Origin: Paraburkholderia elongata
GTDB taxonomy: Bacteria; Pseudomonadota; Gammaproteobacteria; Burkholderiales; Burkholderiaceae
Length of the DNA stretch: 64,000 nt
NCBI RefSeq assembly: GCF_013177735.1
Contig: NZ_WOEZ01000245.1
Coordinates: forward strand, 1 to 64,000
Reading direction: 5' to 3'
Shown piece after piece: positions 61,031 to 64,000 of the stretch (within the stretch, counting starts at the first letter, position 1; each line of letters opens with the position of its first letter). Position numbers and translations under genes: made by a program. A model generated the notes under the pieces. The model did not search any database and was not told the DNA's origin. It was given only the letters and a program-made list of their open reading frames with translations.

Positions 61031-61984
61031 TCACCCCTTGCCGTCAGGGTGGTTTTTCGCGAGCCAATCACACCATTTCTGATAGTCGGGGTGGTCAGAT
61101 TCGAGCGCGAGCCCGAAGTCATAAATGTTTTCAAAGACATCGTCATCGGTCCACTCTTCGCTCTCGACGAGAATGTCGTCTTCGAATTTGCGTGGGTCGA
61201 GGACGACATCGCGTGGGCTTGACGCATTGGCCTGAGTGTCGCTGTTTAGCGGCTCGTCGGTGGGACATAAAGTCGTCATCGCGCGTTCCATCAGTGCCAC
61301 TTGATCCCAGTTATCAATGAGGTCATCGGATCGAAGGCTTCTTCTAGCTGTTCTGAGCCAGATCCGGGCCTTCGTCAAGTCTTTCTCGACGGGAACGCCT
61401 TTCGCATACATCTTGGCGAGGCACAGCGCAGCAACGGCGCTCCCTTTAACGGCAGCGTCTTCAATTTCAGACTGATAGCCCAACAAGTTGCCGATCGACG
61501 TAACATCGCCGGCCATGGCCGCTTCCGTGTGATAGCGAGCCGCTGCAACGATGTCCTTCGGTACCCCTCGACCAAAGCGATACATCGTCCCTAGTTCGCC
61601 GATTGCTTCGACGTAGCCTTGCTCCGCTGATCTGGCAAACCAATGCGCCGCGTCGGTATCGTTCTGCTCAACGCCGTCCCCACGCGCGTAGCGCATGGCC
61701 AGGTTGAACTGGGCAACCATTTCCCCCTGCTCGGCGGCTTGCCGATACCAGTAAGTGGCCATCTTGGGATTTTTCTCGGTACCGATGCCCCTCTGAAGCA
61801 TCGTCCCGAGGTTGTTCTGTGCGCTAATGTTGCCCTGCTCAGCCGCAGCGCGATACCAGTACAACGCTTGGGTGAAATCTTCAGCGACGCCATTGCCTGC
61901 GCGATATGCTTCAGCAACCTGAAATTGCGCTTGCGCATCACCGTGCTTCGCCTTCCTGATCTTGTCGTTAAATTTGGCCGACAT
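61031..61984 (-). CDS. Sel1-repeat (SLR) protein, intact copy
   Basis: The 317-residue protein starts at 61984 with a perfect GGAGGT. It contains about six Sel1 repeats (for example AEDFTQALYWYRAAAEQGN, then ISAQNNLGTMLQRGIGTEKN and VEAIGELGTMYRFGRGVPKD) up to about residue 210, then an acidic C-terminal part ending WLAKNHPDGKG. Sel1 proteins are alpha-alpha solenoid adaptors. No signal peptide, so cytoplasmic. It is the only unbroken copy of this protein in the window, and the remnant of a phosphatase gene precedes it. Confidence 0.85.
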   Translation of the reverse strand: MSAKFNDKIRKAKHGDAQAQFQVAEAYRAGNGVAEDFTQALYWYRAAAEQGNISAQNNLGTMLQRGIGTEKNPKMATYWYRQAAEQGEMVAQFNLAMRYARGDGVEQNDTDAAHWFARSAEQGYVEAIGELGTMYRFGRGVPKDIVAAARYHTEAAMAGDVTSIGNLLGYQSEIEDAAVKGSAVAALCLAKMYAKGVPVEKDLTKARIWLRTARRSLRSDDLIDNWDQVALMERAMTTLCPTDEPLNSDTQANASSPRDVVLDPRKFEDDILVESEEWTDDDVFENIYDFGLALESDHPDYQKWCDWLAKNHPDGKG

Positions 61985-62110
61985 GAGACCTCCGTTACTG
62001 CGACGACTTAAATTTGCTGGCGGCAACACCGACTCGCCGCTCCACAAACAGGACGGGCGTTGTAACTTATTCGATTGACCGTGTACATCGCCGATGATGG
62101 CGTAGCCCAT
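61985..62110 (-). pseudogene. Metallophosphatase remnant with large in-frame deletion
   Basis: The first 15 residues, MGYAIIGDVHGQSNK, match the phosphatase N-terminus. Then LQRPSCLWSGESVLPPAN follows, matching the phosphatase C-terminus (WSGESVL). About 200 residues between are missing. The frame then runs into the Sel1 gene without a stop. Confidence 0.75.
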
Positions 62111-62273
62111 AGCCGGTGAGTATTAAACTTTGCTTTATGGCTTCACTTATAAGATAACAGGAGCACGCGTGCTTACCTATTAGGACGAACACCGGCTTCG
62201 TAGGTTACTTGGGATGCGCTCTCGCTCCGCCTCCGCTCGTTTGCGTCATTGCAAACCGTCCTGCTAGCCCCGT

Positions 62274-62287
62274 TGCACTCAAGTGCA
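62274..62287. repeat. Palindromic repeat variant with compensatory changes
   Basis: TGCACTCAAGTGCA differs from TGCAATCAATTGCA at two positions that remain complementary to each other. Confidence 0.6.
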
Positions 62288-62567
62288 GAGTTCTGATGCA
62301 AACGCCGTTGAAGGCTGGGCGCCCCGTGCAGATCTGTGCATATGCCAGATGTCGGCGCACTTCAAGATAATGGTGAGAGGTTTCGGCACTAGCCTGACCT
62401 GACAGTCATAGTCCACCAAGGCGTCCACGATCGCGTAGAACAGTTCGATGTTGATCTTCTGGCGCCCCCTGCCTGTGGTCCGGTCGCGGAAAAAGATATC
62501 CTGTACTTCGTATCGGGCGCCCCCGCCGCGCCTCCGACCGGCCGCGGGGAACACGGCGGACCATGAA

Positions 62568-62602
62568 CAAAGCCCCCCTTGCAGCCGGAAGCCGGAGGGG
62601 CT
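62568..62602 (-). terminator. Probable terminator of the lipoprotein gene
   Basis: On the minus strand AGCCCC(TCC)...GGGGGGCT with an inner CCGGCTTCCGGC stem, followed by TTTG. Confidence 0.5.
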
Positions 62603-62672
62603 ATCAATGAGCCACCGACTTGGCCTTAGCAACTCCTTAACGGAACGGCTAGCGCTCAGGCGGGGTCTTTTT

Positions 62673-63020
62673 TTATTCAGTTGAACTAGTGGTCGTCCTG
62701 ATGCCACATCCACGTTGTGTACTTATAGCCCAAAGTTCTGTTTGCCGCGTCTGAGCGCTATCCAGTGCGGCATCTTTTTCGAGGACGTTACCGATACCGA
62801 AATCACCCAGGAAAGAGAGAATTGAGCGTCCGTTGAACTGACTCTCATCGTCGACATGCCGGACAAATCCGTCCACTTTCGCTGACTCAAGAGCGATTTC
62901 CCTGCAGTTCATTGTGGATTTCTCATATTGAGTCAATTCACCCTCTCTTCCGTAATGCTTAGTCGCGCAGCCCGACAGTAAGACGCCAATCGCGAGCACT
63001 AGGACAGATTGAATCTTCAT
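62673..63020 (-). CDS. Small lipoprotein of unknown function
   Basis: This 115-residue protein has a lipoprotein signal (VLLSGCATKHYG, lipobox LSGC near residue 18) and a GAGGTG ribosome binding site. The mature part has MNCREIALESAKVDGF, GRSILSFLGDFGIGNVLEKD, and a final cysteine in TQRGCG. The same combination is known from small lipoproteins scattered in accessory regions, but I do not know their role. Confidence 0.8.
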   Translation of the reverse strand: MKIQSVLVLAIGVLLSGCATKHYGREGELTQYEKSTMNCREIALESAKVDGFVRHVDDESQFNGRSILSFLGDFGIGNVLEKDAALDSAQTRQTELWAISTQRGCGIRTTTSSTE

Positions 63021-63388
63021 TTGGTCACCTCGTTCAAGTTGGTATTCACTTCGTGCACGACCGAGATTTGGGTTTATTGTGCGGAACGATCCCGTGCGAC
63101 TCTAGAAGCGCCCCGCAGAGTGTGCGCCAGCCCCGAATGTGCGCTGCCGATGGGTCAAACGGCAGTCTATCGTCGCTCAAGTAAAAACTTCTTTATGTTC
63201 GGCGAAGCACATAAAGATGAGCCACCTGAGTCTGCGGATTGGTAGAAGCACCAAATTTTTGCATTATTGCCGCCCCCAACGAACCCCAATCCCCAACGCT
63301 GCCTTTCTGCCGTATCCAGAATACTTAATCTTCAACCAATCGCGCGACCGACCTCTTTGATATGGTGCATCGAGTCGTTTGGCGAGCA
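63021..63388. other. Intergenic region upstream of the lipoprotein
   Basis: A stretch of 368 bp, AT-rich at 63180-63280, presumably holding the lipoprotein promoter. No gene is supported. Confidence 0.4.
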
Positions 63389-63823
63389 TCAGACGAAGTC
63401 ACCGGGCACCCGTTCGATGGGCGCGATAATGTCGGGGAAGGACGCGGCAAACGAATTGCCCTGCCGGGAGATCAACTCGACGCGATCACCGCACTTGCGA
63501 ACGACACGGGCCAGCTCGTCTATGCGAGCGGTGTCGGCGGGGCTGGCGAATGGGTGTTCGAGCATGCAGCGTTGCACCTGATTGCAGGAACGTCGGGAGG
63601 GCAGAGGGGAATGATCCCTGCTTAGCCGCAGCGTGATACCAGTACAGCGCTTGGTCCAAGTCTTCGTCGACGCCTTTGCCGGTGCGATACGCCTCCGCCA
63701 CCGCAAACTGCGAGTCGACATCGCCCCGCTTTGGCCGGACTGCTCCCGGTAGCCGAGTCGCTGCAACAGCGCGCGCAGCTTTTCAGCCTGCCCGTGAATG
63801 TCGCCGATGATGTCGTAGTTCAT
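63389..63823 (-). pseudogene. Metallophosphatase N-terminus fused to Sel1 fragment, third copy of the module
   Basis: From the ATG at 63823 the phosphatase start MNYDIIGDIHGQAEKL and RALLQRLGYREQSG are read. After about 30 residues the sequence changes to Sel1 repeat code in another frame (FAVAEAYRTGKGVDEDLDQA, then LYWYHAAAKQG) before 63625. The region to 63389 carries an unrelated C-terminal fragment (CMLEHPFASPADTARIDELA). Both original genes are thus heavily deleted. Confidence 0.7.
63573..63586. repeat. Palindromic repeat copy 13 (two mismatches)
   Basis: TGCACCTGATTGCA, next to the junction between the Sel1 fragment and the downstream fragment. Confidence 0.55.
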
Positions 63824-63921
63824 CGTTTCCCCGTGCGTGTTCTTTCTGTTGCGGCCACATCGACCCATTCACATATAGCAAATCCGCAACGCGGCGTCCA
63901 TCTCGCGAATACCCGCGCCCT

Positions 63922-63935
63922 TGCAATTGATTGCA
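63922..63935. repeat. Palindromic repeat copy 12
   Basis: Exact TGCAATTGATTGCA, 99 bp upstream of the phosphatase remnant start. The sequence after it to the window end shows no gene. Confidence 0.85.
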
Positions 63936-64000
63936 ATCGCCAGAGCCACATCGGGAAATCAGCGCTCGCGGCAGCGCACCTTGTTCTCATTTTTGCGACG

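Larger units (their letters stand above)
62111..62672. other. Intergenic region with a variant palindrome
   Basis: A stretch of 562 bp. A minus frame from 62713 to 62279 contains RQKINIELFYAIVDALVDYD, which looks coded but lacks a start signal, so it may be a remnant. It overlaps the variant palindrome at 62274-62287 and the terminator at 62568-62602. Confidence 0.4.

Noticed and set aside
62279..62713. A 144-residue minus-strand gene
   Set aside because: Part of it reads like protein, but the first half overlaps a terminator hairpin and there is no start signal; reported only as a possible remnant.
47285..63935. CRISPR array
   Set aside because: The 14-bp repeats are too short, irregularly spaced and lie between genes; no cas genes are present.

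Overview
The window reads as Burkholderiales DNA, most likely Paraburkholderia or Burkholderia sensu lato. The evidence is GC-rich coding throughout, a one-piece beta-proteobacterial tmRNA with tag ANDETFALAA, the gyrA-serC-pheA-hisC-tyrA-aroA-cmk-rpsA-ihfB-lapA-lapB-ugd-hldE-hldD-cysM order familiar from Burkholderia chromosome 1, and a divergent fds formate dehydrogenase promoter. This assignment rests on recognition of gene order and families, not on a database search.

Positions 1 to about 35.6 kb are a conserved core. It holds the 5' end of the NAD-dependent formate dehydrogenase operon (fdsG, fdsB) with its divergent regulator; two small exported proteins; tmRNA; gph-ubiG; an OmpA-like protein; gyrA; a long co-directional run for serine, phenylalanine, tyrosine and histidine/shikimate biosynthesis (serC, pheA, hisC, tyrA, aroA); then cmk, rpsA, ihfB, the LapA/LapB lipopolysaccharide-control pair, and sugar-nucleotide/heptose genes (ugd, hldE-type kinase, hldD). 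After a damaged comEA come cysM, mltB, a deacetylase, a crotonase, a lipase, the methionine importer metNIQ and etfBA. The LPS block is coherent: LapB controls LpxC turnover while Ugd, the heptose kinase and HldD feed core and lipid A sugars.

From about 35.8 kb the DNA becomes accessory: regulators of the IclR and TetR families, a stand-alone ribBA preceded by three tiny genes with strong ribosome binding sites, an exonuclease-BRCT protein with a zinc-ribbon partner, several orphan small proteins, and an intact IS1182-type element with terminal inverted repeats at 44367-45997.

From 47.2 kb to the end lies the most unusual part. Most genes are on the minus strand, many are small or decayed, and a 14-bp palindrome, TGCAAT-(TG or CA)-ATTGCA, recurs about 15 times between them. 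Between the repeats are two closely related PD-(D/E)XK-like genes, an ADP-ribosylglycohydrolase, a DUF4145 protein, three copies of a metallophosphatase plus Sel1-repeat module in different states of decay, a truncated serine recombinase, and a 1427-residue protein that joins a GHKL/sacsin-like ATPase to a C-terminal DUF3883 (NO VEIN C-terminal) nuclease-like domain. I read this as a cassette-like island whose best candidate for an undescribed system is the large ATPase-nuclease gene, likely a single-gene defence system, embedded in an array of repeat-separated genes.
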